From: Diphasiastrum complanatum
Taxonomy: Eukaryota; Streptophyta; Lycopodiopsida; Lycopodiales; Lycopodiaceae
Direction: 5' to 3'
DNA length: 60,000 nt
NCBI GenBank assembly: GCA_029204225.1
Contig: CM055103.1
Location: forward strand, 1,631,720 to 1,691,719
The position numbers were made by a program, and so were the translations under genes. Under the pieces are notes generated by a model, which was not told the origin of the DNA, ran no database searches, and saw only the letters and a list, made by a program, of their open reading frames with translations. Shown one piece after another: positions 1 through 11,407 of this stretch (position 1 is the first letter of the stretch; every line of letters begins with the position of its first letter).

Positions 1-197
1 GCTTGGGGAGCTTGGGAGCTTGGAAAAACAAAAAAAAGACTTGTATGTGTGGTTTTTTACACGCATTTTTAATTTTAAATGTTTTTTTTTCTTTTCTTTG
101 CAAATGTGTGACGTTTTTTGCGGGCACAACATGACATTTTCGATGGCACAACGTGACATTTGTGGAGGCAAAACACACAACTCTCTCTAAAATGGTT

Positions 198-202
<5 letters not shown>

Positions 203-248
<46 letters not shown>

Positions 249-267
249 GGGGAGAGAGAGAGAGAGA
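203..267. repeat. (AT)n followed by (GA)n microsatellite
   Basis: A pure AT dinucleotide run of about 44 bases is followed by a short G run and eight GA units. The 202 bases before it are AT-rich with no recognisable feature. Confidence 0.95.
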
Positions 268-289
268 ACACCATTACCTGCACTTGTGT

Positions 290-575
290 GAAATCAGAGC
301 ATGCACATATGCATTCACATAATACAAGAGGAGAGAGAGAACACCATTGATCTATTCCATTAATCTTGCAAACTACAATCTGAGAGAAATTATAGTACGT
401 GAGAGAGAGGTAGAGGTTACACCTCTTCATAAAAGACCTCAGCCCATTTCACATAGGGATGGGGCCCAGACTATATTAAACTTGACTTAAGGCACATTTG
501 GCCGTTACCACATTTATCTATTACATTTCAAGTATGTCTATAAATAACAAAGTGACATTGCCCATTATTCTAACA
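290..575 (-). mobile_element. Ty1/copia-like LTR end with polypurine tract (fragment)
   Basis: Read on the minus strand, a purine tract (GAGGGAGGG) is followed directly by TGTTAGAATAATGGGC, the usual form of a copia 3' LTR start after its polypurine tract. The LTR body would run leftwards from 575. I cannot fix its outer end; 290 is a guess after the microsatellite. The adjoining R4 repeat would then be the 3' end of the internal region. No coding domain confirms the family. Confidence 0.45.
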
Positions 576-1427
576 CCCTCCCTCAATGACAGCTTTGTTT
601 GAGGTGTTACTTCATGCTTAACCAAGTACATCACACTGAAAGGGTGAAACTTTATAGAATTGAAACTTCATACTTGATCATGAATTTTGGCCTACATTTC
701 CTCTACGGCCAACAACACATGATGTTACAATGGTCTTCATACTACAGATCCATTCTCAACAATGTCTTCAATTCCAATCGTCTTGAATCTGCACATGATC
801 TACAATGTATGTCGAGTTTACACAAGTATATTCAGCTTCTAGCTCGCTGCAAAACAACCTTGGACAACACCTTTGAAGAATTTAAATTGGTGTTGTGCCT
901 CGTCCAGATAGAAAATCAAAATAAGTAAGTAGAATAGTAACCTTGTATGTATGCAAATTAAAGATGACGATTGGATACTTATGAAGTAGAGCCACAGAGT
1001 CCAGACTACAGATATATTTCAGTGTTTTAGACTGACAAGTTCTTGTGACCTTTGCACATAATGCAACATTTTGACCGTAAGTGGAGCTTGTTTAATTCAT
1101 AGAAAAATTAAATATTCACAATGTTCTTTTAATTCAACTTCCACAAAGAATTGTTTTAACCATGCAATGTCGTGTGAAGCCAATTATGTAATACATAAGA
1201 ATAATATCACTTTTATGCAAACAATTACATATTTCATTGAATTCAAGACCCTTTTTGATCAAACACATGTAAGCTCTTAGTCCCAAAGATTTATCAGGCC
1301 AACACCTACATTCAAGTTCATCGACCCAAATAATAATAATTTGCATAAATTGTATCAAGGATCCTACAATCATCTTGGATTACGGTACATCAATATTCAT
1401 GGCCCCATACTTAATCCACATATGTAT
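576..1427 (-). repeat. Dispersed repeat R4, copy 1
   Basis: This stretch is about 90% identical by eye to 4637-5410 in the same orientation. It carries small open frames on both strands, but neither copy keeps a convincing frame and no domain is recognised. Its right end (about 1327-1427) is repeated in inverted orientation immediately afterwards, forming a hairpin. It abuts a polypurine-tract-like sequence at 576-584, so it may be the degenerate 3' internal region of a copia element. The class is unresolved. Confidence 0.6.
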
Positions 1428-1549
1428 AATAGTCCATCAATCACAACTATATGTGGATTGAGTATGGGGCCGTGAATATTGATGTACCATAATCCAAGAT
1501 GATCGTAGGATACTTGATACAATTTCTGCAAATTATTATTAGTTAGGTG
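1327..1549. repeat. Near-perfect inverted repeat, arms about 100 bp
   Basis: The left arm (1327-1427) and right arm (1446-1549) are reverse complements with few mismatches, separated by a loop of roughly 20 bases. The left arm is the terminal part of R4 copy 1, so the right arm looks like an inverted partial duplication of that end. R4 copy 2 lacks the second arm. Transcription would give a long stable hairpin. Confidence 0.85.
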
Positions 1550-1857
<308 letters not shown>

Positions 1858-1924
1858 CATGTGAAATGTTATAACAAGCAGTAGAAATTGCTTTAGCCCA
1901 AAATTTCTTGGGTTACTAAGCGTA

Positions 1925-2672
1925 GGACATCATGGATCATGCAGCTTCCAACAATGTTCGATTATTTCACTCAGCTATGCCATTCTGTTCTGGAGTGTAG
2001 TTGTTTGTGAACTGGTGGTGCATGCCGCATGATGATAAATAATCTGCCATTTCATCAGACAGGTACTCTCCTCCTGAATCATAATATAGGGTCTTGATTC
2101 TCTGACTAATTCGGGTCTCAGCAAACTGCTTGAATTCTTTGAAAAAATTGAATGCCTCAGATTTGCTCTTAATGAACATGATCTTGGTGAATCGGGAGAA
2201 GTCATCAATTAATGTGAGGAAATATAGAGCTTGTCCCATAGGACCACATAAGCCACTGTGAATTAGCGACAAAATGGACTTTGCTCTTTTGGCTTGTCCT
2301 CTTGGAAATTTTATTCTAGGTTGTTTCCTTAGTAAACAATTTTCACAGACAGTTTGATTAGTTGTGGAAATAGCATTAATAGTCATGTCCTTAACCATAC
2401 TATTATGACACATGTACAAGATTGACCTCATATTTAGATCACCTAATCTTTGATGAATAACATGAGCATCATAATTACTTATAGAAAGTGCGTAATCGTG
2501 ACTCAAGATGTAAAAGTTTTGTTCTATGTGTGCAGAGAAGATTTCATTATAATTCCCATCAATAATAGTACATAGACTAGCAGTCAACAAAGCTCTATAG
2601 CCTTGATTAATGATCTTGCTAATAGACAGTAAATTCTTTGTAAATTTGTGTACGTAAATTACACCATCTAAC
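1925..2672 (-). pseudogene. Ty1/copia protease-integrase fragment
   Basis: The minus strand encodes, in order, the end of the aspartic-protease region (KFTKNLLSISKI), the pre-integrase zinc-binding region (VIHQRLGDLNMRS, then CENC) and the integrase core (DDFSRFTKIMF, YYDSGGEYLS, TPEQNGIAE). The frame is open for about 207 codons between 2590 and 1967 and then stops near the LTR end. Reverse transcriptase and RNase H are missing, so this is a deletion derivative. The histidine of the first zinc ligand pair is kept, and the second catalytic aspartate lies in YDSGG. It is the same subfamily as the relic at 49240-50122. Confidence 0.88.
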
Positions 2673-3560
2673 TATCAAGAACATCAAAATACCCACCAAA
2701 GTTGTTGAGAAGGCACAAGCTAATTTGACACTATCGTCAACCAAAGACAATGAAGATCTAGAAGAGGATTAACAAAGCAATTATGCTTGAAGCTTCAAAT
2801 GTTAAATTCACTAGTCTTCCAGTCAAACTTTAATATAGTTGAAGTTGGTGATTCTTCTTCAAATTCAAATTTAATTTATGTTGTTTATGTCAATGAAGAC
2901 AATGTCTACAATGGACATAGTATTGGATTCCATGTAATTTTCTTTCCAACATCAATTTAATTTATGTTCCAAATTGAATGAGAAAAATCACATTTATATT
3001 GGTGTATTTCGATAGCCAACTTATGTTGTGTTGGATTTTTATTTTTACTTTTTTAGAACAATCATAGAGTGACAATCTAATGGAGTTGTGTAGTATAATT
3101 GCTATAATATCTAGAAAGTTTAACACCAAATACAATTTTTGCATTGTTGTGACTTGATTAAATAAACACCTATGAAAAATGGATGAATACAAAAAAAATT
3201 CTACTCATTTTCAATTAGTTGACTATAATATTATAGTTATGAATGTTAAGATTATTTGTAGGTAGAATGAACTTCAAATAAATTTTTCCTTAGATTGAAA
3301 ATAAAACATACAAATTATTGGTAATGCATTTTTTATTACAATGAATATGTACCATTTAACTACAATATTTTAAACATGGTTGCTTGATCAGAAATAATTG
3401 TCACATATGCAAACTATTTTTTTAGAATTAAAACAAATTGAATATTAATATATAATTCATATATAACAAGCAATTTAATAAAAAACAATGATGATTTATA
3501 ATTTTTTAATTAATAAGAAAGCCCATTCAAATAAAAAAAAACAAGAATACATTAAAATCT
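2673..3560. other. AT-rich stretch with nothing recognised
   Basis: About 890 bases of AT-rich sequence with no credible ORF, repeat match or RNA gene visible on either strand. Confidence 0.6.
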
Positions 3561-3563
3561 TCA

Positions 3564-3613
<50 letters not shown>
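3564..3613. repeat. (TG)n(GA)n microsatellite
   Basis: About ten TG units run directly into about fourteen GA units. Confidence 0.97.
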
Positions 3614-3617
<4 letters not shown>

Positions 3618-3884
3618 TCATGCAAGCATGAGATTGTTGTTTGATATTCATTTGCATGGAGTTCTTCTTACACCATTTGCACGGAGTTCTTTTTATACCT
3701 TATGCAAAAAGAAAATGGAGCTAAAAAAAACATGGAATGAGTTTAATTAGAATAATCTCGACAAACAAATCTCATAATTACCAAATTTGATTGAAGTCTC
3801 AAAATATTAAACTAGTCTCATTTTTATTAAACATGTGATAATCTTAATTGCAATAACATAATTGTACTTGCAAAATGCATCACC

Positions 3885-3965
3885 CCAAAGGGGCCTTAGC
3901 TCAATGGAAGCGTTGGGGTACTAACATATTGGTTAGAGCTCCAACGTCATGAATTTTACTACTTG
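3885..3965 (+). other. tRNA-like / SINE-head-like remnant
   Basis: The start GGGGCCTTAGCTCAATGG resembles a tRNA acceptor plus A box, and about 60 bases later CGTCATGAATTTTACT resembles a degenerate B box (consensus GTTCGAATC). No cloverleaf closes cleanly, so it is not a functional tRNA. A tRNA-derived SINE head is the best guess. The flanks 3614-3884 and 3966-4303 show nothing else apart from a short CTC-rich run near 4030. Confidence 0.3.
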
Positions 3966-4300
3966 CTCATCATCTTTTTGCTTCTTTCTTCCTTGCTAAC
4001 CATCGCCAATAACAAAGATCAAATTCTACCCCTCCTCCTCCTCCTCCTCATCCTTTTCGGTGATCGACATATCTTTGCATGCGATTAGGGAGGGAGGGAG
4101 GAGAGCGAGAGCAACGATATCACTCCTCCTTTGCAATTGGACTATCCATACAGAGATTAGTAGATAGCGTATGAACATAGAATCATTAACGTTATAACAC
4201 TGTATTGATCAGCCAACCAAACGCAAACAAATCATATGCACAATTCAGCTTTGGCTTCAAACAAATTCAGATTGTGAGCCACGCTCAGAATTAGAAGCCA

Positions 4301-4417
<117 letters not shown>

Positions 4418-4636
4418 CATCATTACCAGCACCAACATCATCATGTATCATAAATATATTGAAAATTTTGCTCATTATGCTTTTCCTCCCATTCCTTAGA
4501 ACATAGCTACTAGCTACAACATGAATTGAAATGTTTTCTACGAATGCTGTCTGAGCCGGCTCTAATCTCTTATTAAAAGCTCAATACAGCCTTTCCTTTA
4601 ATGCATCACGTCGTTCCAGGCTACAGATTCAGTTCA

Positions 4637-5410
4637 AGTGGGTGAAACTTTGTAGAATTGGAACTTCATACTTGATCATGAATTCTGGCCTACATTTCTT
4701 CTACGGCCAACAACACATGATGTTATAATGGTTGTCCATACTATAGATTTATTCTCAACAATGTCTTCAAATCCAATCTTCTTGAATCTGCACATGATCT
4801 ACAATGTATGTCGAGTTTACACAAGTATATCCAACTCGCTAGCTCACTACAAAACAACCTTGGACAACACCTTTGAAGAATTTAAATTTGTGTTGTGCCT
4901 CGTCTAGATAGAAAATCAAAACAAGTAAGTAGAATAGTGACCTTGTATGTATGCAAATTAAAGATGAAGATGTACCCTCGGTGGTGGATACTTATGAAGT
5001 AGAGCCACAGAGTCCAGACTACAAATATATTTCAGTATTTTAGACTGACAGGTTCTTGCGACCTTTGCACATAATGCAGCATTTTGACCGGAAGTGGAGC
5101 TTGCTTAATTCACACAAAAATTAAATATTCACAATCTTCTTCCAATTCAGCTTCCATGAAGAATTGTTGCAACCATGCAATGTCGTGTGAAGCCAATTAT
5201 ATAATACATAAGAATAATATTACTTTTCTGCAAACAATTACATTTTTCATTGAATTCAGGACCATCTTTGATCAAATACATGTAAGCTCTTGGTCCCAAA
5301 GATTTATCAAGCCAATATCTGCATTCAAGTTCATCTACCCAAGTAATAATAATTTGTAGAAATTGTATGAAGTATCCTACAATCTTGGATTATGGTAAAT
5401 CAATATTTAT
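4637..5410 (-). repeat. Dispersed repeat R4, copy 2
   Basis: Direct repeat of 640-1427 with scattered substitutions and short indels. It ends at a point matching the outer part of the hairpin arm of copy 1 but has no inverted second arm, so the hairpin arose after or outside this copy. No coding domain is recognised. Confidence 0.7.
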
Positions 5411-5431
5411 GGCCCAACAGTCAAACATTCC

Positions 5432-5790
5432 GCGCGACAGCTGATTTCCCCATGGGACAACTTCCTGCCACTCCCATTTTTTGATCCGAATACGGCCCTG
5501 GCGTCAATGAAAATGGAAGACCAACTTCTAGTGGCCTGAGTGTATTATAGAGTGGCGACGTTAGGCCACCCATGGCCCCATAAATTTTAGACTTGGATAG
5601 CCTAGTTTTGGCTCGAGCGTATCCACAAGGTCTTTTTTCTAGCCAAAGATCAGCATAGCTTGGAGCACGTCAAATATATGGATGACGTTATCAGCCACTC
5701 AATAAAGCGCCGTCGTGAAACCTGAGGCCCATACTAAATACAATAGTGCTAAGGGACCGAAACTACTTCAGGTCGGAGGACCTAAACATG
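5432..5790 (+). mobile_element. Inverted fragment of the R1 element 3' region
   Basis: This is the reverse complement of about 7737-8070, roughly 88-90% identical by eye over 340 bases. It also matches 18003-18222 and 59629-59730 in opposite orientation. The two arms, 1.9 kb apart, could be mistaken for long terminal inverted repeats of a DNA transposon. The other copies show instead that this is one piece of a larger repeat lying in inverted orientation. Confidence 0.75.
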
Positions 5791-6256
5791 AATAGGTCTA
5801 GCATACGTTACCTATGTCGCGTTGAAAAATCACCCCGCCTCGTATTTCACTATAAGCATACAAAGATTTCAAAAGTTCTGCTACACCCGCTTTAGTTTTT
5901 GTGGTGAGCACACCAAGATTTTCAGTCTTATAGCTCTAGCCCCGAAATTTGAAACGAGCATGCAGAGAAGTTATTACATCTCATGCTTAACTAACTAATG
6001 ACTGAAGTTAATCATACAAGTTAAACATCGGGCAAGGCCGATGTCCAAAAGTTACCAGTTTGCATTCTCTCTCTACATAAGCTCTCTCTAAAGTGAAATT
6101 TCTTAAAGGGCCCATTTTGAGCCCATAATTTCCCTAATGTATGCAGAAGTTCTATGTGCAACATATTATTTATTGAAAAGTGAAAGCCTTGATGAAGTAG
6201 TTGCAAACATTCTTTGAACTTTGGACTTCTAGCACCATTGAATGAGAAACCATTGC
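5791..6256. other. Unassigned intergenic stretch
   Basis: No credible ORF, repeat partner or RNA gene is seen in these 466 bases. The 61-codon minus frame at 6021-6206 has no recognisable content. Confidence 0.5.
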
Positions 6257-6878
6257 TGAAAAAGACTTCGCAATTGCCGAATCAATTTCTTGGTTTTTTT
6301 ACTTTGTTTAACACAGATTTAGATCATTCTCCTCTGAAATAACAAGATTAGGAGACAAAATTATTGTGGACTTTGATAATAGCCTCTGCCTATGGAATCA
6401 TAGACCCAGGCTAGAAATCTACAAGAAATCGGTTTGCTACAGCTAGCAACACAAATCAGAATGGTGGAGCTGGTTGCTTCACAAGGTACCAAATCACATG
6501 TACTGGAGGAACGATCTATATATCAGAAAACAGATTCTATTTCAACTGAACACATTAATTATTTTATGCTTGTAGTATGAGTCATGAGCTATTATAAGAT
6601 ATGTGCAAACACGTCTAAAGGGTTGGAACTTGAAAGAATAAAAATAATCTTTAAAACAATGGGCTTCAAACTTCAACAATTTATCAGAGAACTACAACAA
6701 TAAGGATGCACATTGCAAATGCAGCAAATGATCTATGTCTTGAAAATTGAGAGCTCCAACTTTAAATAATCATTGATGGGAATCCAACCTCCATAATATG
6801 TCTCAAATTCAAAGAAAACATTGAGGAAGCCATGAATTGTTAAAAGTTTTGGATTTCGGACTTTCCGCTTTGTGATGA
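6257..6878. repeat. Dispersed repeat R2, copy 1
   Basis: Matches 17337-17824 and 46917-47646 in the same orientation (shared marker GGTACCAAATCACATGTACT). Its left end, CAATTGCCGAATCA, also occurs at 14109-14122. Compared with the other copies it lacks about 130 bases before the shared TGTGGACTTTG. No ORF is conserved among copies and the class of element is unknown. The interval 6879-7009 is unassigned. Confidence 0.75.
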
Positions 6879-7009
6879 GCTTTTGAAAAATTTAGTTGAA
6901 AAAGTGTCTTTAGCCCTTTGATCTTAGAGCAAATACTGAAACTTCACCTTGCCTTTCCAACTTCTACTCTCCTTGGAGGCTCAATGTAAACTAGGGATAT
7001 CCTTCATCA

Positions 7010-7737
7010 TGTAGGGTGTTGTGGGTAGATGGTGAGCAGCCCTCCGCTTGTCAAAAGGGTTAGAACACAAGGAAAGGTGATCTAATTATGAATAGTTGCG
7101 TCATGATGTAGGGTGTTGTGGGTAGATGGTGAGCAGCCCTCTGGTTGTCAAAAGGGCTAGAACACAAGGAAAGGTGATCTAACTATGACTAGTTGCTTCT
7201 ACACTAAACTAACTCTACCTCACTCTAACTCTAGCTCCAACTAACATTAGCATCATAGATAGAGGTGAAACGAGGTGAGAGAGGGAGGTGAGGGAAGTTA
7301 GATCATGTGCTCAACACTACATACTATTGGAAAAGCCATTAACAACATAAAGTAATAATTAACAAGGAAAAAGGAAAAATAATTAACAAACATAAAGAAT
7401 AGCAAAGCATGAAAGCATTAGCACATGAGAATGCTTGGATCTCTAAAATGGTAAAGTTTTCTCCTCTCTATTAGCATGTGAAATGAAGTACAAGAGGTGT
7501 CTCTTTATCTCTGGGGAGCCCTTGCCGCCTGGTTTCTATTGGATACTTCAAGAAGGTAGGATTGAAATCCCAACCCTTCAAAAGAAACACATTCTAGTCT
7601 ATGGTGACTTTTGACAAATTAACAAAACATAGCAAACTTAGCTAACTTAAACTTTGGCCTTTTTAACATTATTTTACGTACGTGGCCCAAAGTCTAATTT
7701 ATTTGGAATACATTATTGTACAAGTGCTCATTGGGCT
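7010..7737 (-). mobile_element. Ty3/gypsy-type LTR, 3' copy (truncated start)
   Basis: Reverse complement of the LTR at 53078-53801, which is followed by a gypsy-type primer-binding region. The outer 95 bases are duplicated in tandem here (7010-7105 and 7106-7195). The LTR start is truncated: the homology ends at GGGCTA, so about 80 bases of the U3 end are missing before the R1 internal region begins. The joining of this LTR to R1 recurs at 17828-18003, indicating that both belong to one element. Confidence 0.72.
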
Positions 7738-8520
7738 ACGGACCCTCCGACCTGAAGTAGTGTCGGTCCCTTGGCACTATGGTGTTTAGTACGGGCCTCG
7801 GGTTTCACGGCGGTGCTTTATTAAGTGGCTGGTAACGTCATCCATATATTTGACGCGTGCCAAGCTATGTGGATCTTTGGCTGGAAAAAAGACTTATGGA
7901 TAGCCTCGAGCCAAAACTGGGCTATCCAGGTCTGAAATTTATGGGGCCATGGGTGGCATAACATTGCCACTCTATAATACACTCAGGCCACTAGAAGTTG
8001 GCCTTCCATTTTCATTGACGCTAGGGCCGTATTCGAATCAAAAATGGGGGTGGCAAGAAGTTGTCCCATCGAATAGTAACCCGTAGCAAAAATTTCAAGT
8101 CTTGGACAAATCCAGCTATCGCATAGACTGTTGGATCGAGGCATGTGAGATATCTATTTGAAACTTGGACTAGAGCCCTTTTGGCATCTACGTCTGTTCC
8201 CCACCCATGCTCAGAGGAGATCTTTGGCCAGTTGAGCATGCAAATGGTGATCTGTTCCAGAGGGGTTCCACATTCTGCCCATTTGTGTCATCGTGGAATG
8301 GGGACGAAATGTCTATTTACCCGCAACTACCATGGACTGGTCATGTAAGCTCTGATGGTTGACGTATTCTTCTTGAATGTGCATTGACGCCATGCAGATT
8401 GCGGACCCAATGTTGGAATGCAAGTCATGTTGTTTCCTCGGATATCCTTCATAGAAAATGATATCTTCCAGCTGTTGCATAAAAATTTTGAAATGCACGG
8501 CTAGCGGAAATCGATCGAGA
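7738..8520 (-). mobile_element. R1 element, non-coding 3' internal region
   Basis: Lies between the coiled-coil ORF and the LTR of the same element. Copies occur at 5432-5790 (inverted), 18003-18222 (internally deleted) and 59629-60000. It has no conserved frame and is presumably the 3' untranslated internal region of the retroelement. Confidence 0.6.
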
Positions 8521-8523
8521 GCC

Positions 8524-9910
8524 CTAGGAAGTTGATGCTTGTTGTTCCTCCCCTATTCTTCCTAGACTCTTTCTCGCATGTTGACTGGCGTTGAGGCTTT
8601 GGTCTTGAGTGTCAAACCCCCCCTTGTGTCTGATCCTTGATTGTGGCTGGAACTTACTTGTGCAGCTTTCTAAAGTGGGTGGTGTAGGAATTACCATCAG
8701 AGCTAGTTGTGCATGTTGTGCTTTATGATGTTGACAAGCCTTGAGAGTGGTCTTTGCTTGCGCGAGTTCCTGGACTATGCTGCAGTGGTAATTGTCGAAA
8801 CTAGCTTGGTGGCCATCTAGCATTTGGCAGTACAAATCCACCTTCTACATTAGAAAGTCCATCTCGTGTTGGCTAAGAAGACGGTTGGTGGGGATGGGTT
8901 GGGCTAACTAAGTAGTTTGTGTTGTTGTAGGGTGTGGATCTCCGCTCCCAAGCATTGACTTTCAGTGTCAACCACCAATAACTTGGTCCCTAGAGCGGGG
9001 CCAACTACTGTTGAGCTCGCTATTGAACTTCATGGACCTTCGTAGAGGCATCCATAGCTAGTTTGAAGAGGTCCTTGATATATCTCTTAAGGCTTTACTC
9101 ATTCTGTTTCAGCTTCAGCACCCGGTCCTTTTCTTTCTACTCATGTTGGATTGCCACCTGCAGGTCTTCTGCAGGTCTTGTTGAAGCTGTGTGAGGTCGC
9201 AACCTAGTATTGTTGGTTGCGAATTTCACTACGCGTCCGTCCAAAGTTGATTTGGCCACTACCAAATCCTGGAGTAAGGTTCCCAAGTTTTGGTACACCA
9301 TTGTGATGTCTGTTGGCCCAACCGGTGTGGTGTTGGCTCAGCCGATGTGGTGTTGCTTACTGGTCCTTGTTGTGGTATTGCCCCGGATAATGCACTAATG
9401 TCGTCGTCATCTTCTATAAGAATCTCCTGCACAGCACGCTGAGGGTACACGATGTACTCCGTTTGCATGAATGCATCATCATCCAATGGTTTGTCAGACT
9501 CATCATTCAGAGTGGATGGATTAATGGTGGGAGTGAGTGGAGTGGCAGAAGTGTGCAGAGAGAGAGTGGAATGAGCTATTTGAATGAAGCAACGAGTGGA
9601 AGAGTGAGGAACTGGAGGGTGGTGTCGAGGATGAAAGGACATCAGAGAGGTAACAGGTGGAAGATGTTTAACCAAGAGCAAGTGATGGGTGATAGTTGGT
9701 GGGAATCTTGGGGATTAATGATGAGGGGTGGAGTGGAAATAGAAGAATCAAGAGACGTAAGAGGAACGGATGAGGCGATGGTGAGTGAAGCGAGAATGGT
9801 TGTGGAAGGTGGAGGAATGTAAGCGATAGAAGTATAAGGGGTTGTACCAGTGGGTGGTGGAACGAAAGCAGAAGAAGTTGTTGCAGGACGGGGTGGTGCG
9901 GTATGTTGGC
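8524..9910 (-). pseudogene. R1 coiled-coil / Pro-Ser-Thr-rich ORF, copy 1 (broken)
   Basis: Unrecognised retroelement ORF. Read on the minus strand it starts as a Pro/Ser/Thr-rich region (PPRPATTSSAFVPPPTG). It then has an acidic patch (ILIEDDDD), passes through broken frames, and ends in a Gln/Ala-rich segment (VQELAQAKTTLKACQ) that looks helical or coiled-coil. Frame changes occur near 9640-9680 and around 9250. A second copy (18256-19065) preserves the acidic patch and the helical part, where heptad-like charged stretches are clearer. Being 5' of a gypsy-type 3' LTR, it could be a gag-like or accessory protein of a non-autonomous LTR element. No catalytic motif is present. Confidence 0.5.
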
Positions 9911-9922
9911 GAGTGTGAAGAA

Positions 9923-10148
9923 ACAAAACATTTATGTTTACAAAGCCTTGGTAGCTTTCAGCCCTCTGCCTGACGAAGATGTTCACGAACACAAAAGTCA
10001 AGAGACACAAAGCATGAAAGTTTTGCGAACACCTGACAAAAAGATGCAAACATGAAAGATTCGCGAACGAGAATCTTTTGCAGCCCAACATGAGAAAATT
10101 AGACGATGGAAACAAAACCAACGACATGACACAAAAATGTCGTGAAAC
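9923..10148 (+). repeat. Direct repeat unit a (about 230 bp)
   Basis: Matches 10574-10805 with roughly 10% differences (shared GATTCGCGAACGAGAATCTT). The copies bracket the RNase H remnant at 10190-10565. Confidence 0.85.
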
Positions 10149-10189
10149 CCTTTATGCGATCCAAAAAGTATAGCAATTCTCTGGGTCAG

Positions 10190-10565
10190 CAAGAAATAGA
10201 TCGTTGTGGCCCAGTCGTCCTATGAAGCAGAGTACATTGCAGCAGCAAAGATGGCCAACGAGATAATCTGGCTATGGCAGTTCCTGGACGAATTGGGCGA
10301 AACAAGAAACAAGCCTCTAGTTTTGTAGATGGACAACACCTCCACAATACACCCGACGAAGAATCATGTGTTCCATTCCAGAATGAAATACATCGCGATC
10401 AAGTATCACTTGATCACGGATCTAATTGAAAGAAGATTCTGCAGACCACCTTCATCGGAACGAAAGACATGGTTGCTGACATCTTCACCAAAGCCCTGGA
10501 CAAAGGACTTTTTGAGAGACAGAGGAGCAGTCTCAGGATCGTAAAGCTATCATGCTTTGAGAGGG
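10190..10565 (+). pseudogene. Ty1/copia RNase H C-terminal fragment
   Basis: The plus strand contains pieces of copia RNase H in two or three frames: the VAQSSYEAEYIA-like region near 10205, the MDNTSTIH stretch near 10330, and MVADIFTKALDKGLFER near 10470. Frame changes and a stop codon break it. The RT and all upstream domains are absent. It is followed by the second copy of a 230-bp direct repeat that may represent the downstream non-coding end of the element. Confidence 0.75.
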
Positions 10566-10573
10566 AGCTGAAT

Positions 10574-10805
10574 AAACAAAACGTTTATGTTTACAAAACC
10601 TTGCTAGCTTTCAGCCCTCTACCTGACAAAGATATTCGCGAACACGAAAGTCAAGAGACACGAAGCACGAAAGTTTCATGAACACCTGACGAAAAGATGC
10701 AAACACAAAAGATTCGCGAACGAGAATCTTTTGCGGCCCACCACGAGAAAATCAGACAACGGAAACAAAACCAACGACGTGACACAAAAACATTGCAGAA
10801 CCTTT
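10574..10805 (+). repeat. Direct repeat unit b (about 230 bp)
   Basis: Second copy of the unit at 9923-10148, immediately after the RNase H stop region, and therefore likely the native downstream sequence. The copy on the other side may come from a tandem duplication or an LTR-like end. Confidence 0.8.
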
Positions 10806-10885
10806 TCTGCCCTCACGCTCCAAAGAGTACCAGCCAAGATCATGCAAGTACCCAGAAGTATAGATATCTGATCTGATGGCATGAC

Positions 10886-11407
10886 GTCAGCAAATACAAT
10901 CTAGGTCGTGGCTAATCCGCCATAAAGACCACTAGGGACAATCCCCTAAGATGAGGATAGGAAAACACAAGAGAGATTGTGGAGCAAAACCACCCAACCA
11001 AACCTAGATCTCTCATGGAGAATCCTCCTGGATCTAGCCCCCAAGCCATGCCAATGTGATAGCAAGAGGAGAAGAGCTCATCAAGTAACCTAGACCAAGT
11101 CATCGACAGAATAATCACTACCTCAATATATAGAGAGTAGGATCATATGCATGAGCACATGCGATTCCCATGCAGGTCAACTATAAATAGGTCACAACTC
11201 TTCATGCATACCTCCTGCCTATATCAGTCACATGTAGATGCACTACTCCATATGTCTCAGTTAGAGTGTCTGGGTCTCAAGGTCATTAGTCACCAACATG
11301 CCTTGACTTGGAATAAAATCTATGCATGACCAATAATCTTGAACACTGGAGGGCCGGTCTACCATATTCGGACATTCCAGGTCCTTAAACGAATATGGCC
11401 ATAACAT
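10886..11407 (-). mobile_element. Ty3/gypsy 3' LTR, family G1 (minus strand)
   Basis: On the minus strand, AGGACAGAACATGTTCAAGG and a purine tract are followed by TGTTATGGCCATATTC. The same arrangement, with a gypsy integrase/chromodomain-like end just upstream, stands at 44940-44989. The LTR body matches 47655-47954 (inverted) at about 85% by eye. The inner limit at 10886 is approximate. Confidence 0.65.

Noticed and set aside
5432-8070. Mutator-like element with 340-bp terminal inverted repeats
   Set aside because: No transposase or target duplication was seen, and the arm sequence is an internal part of R1 at 18003 and 59629. Kept only as a finding to check.
9463-9822. 119-codon plus-strand ORF rich in Gly/Arg/Trp
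   Set aside because: Antisense of the Pro/Ser/Thr-rich R1 region. Its composition is what that region gives in reverse.
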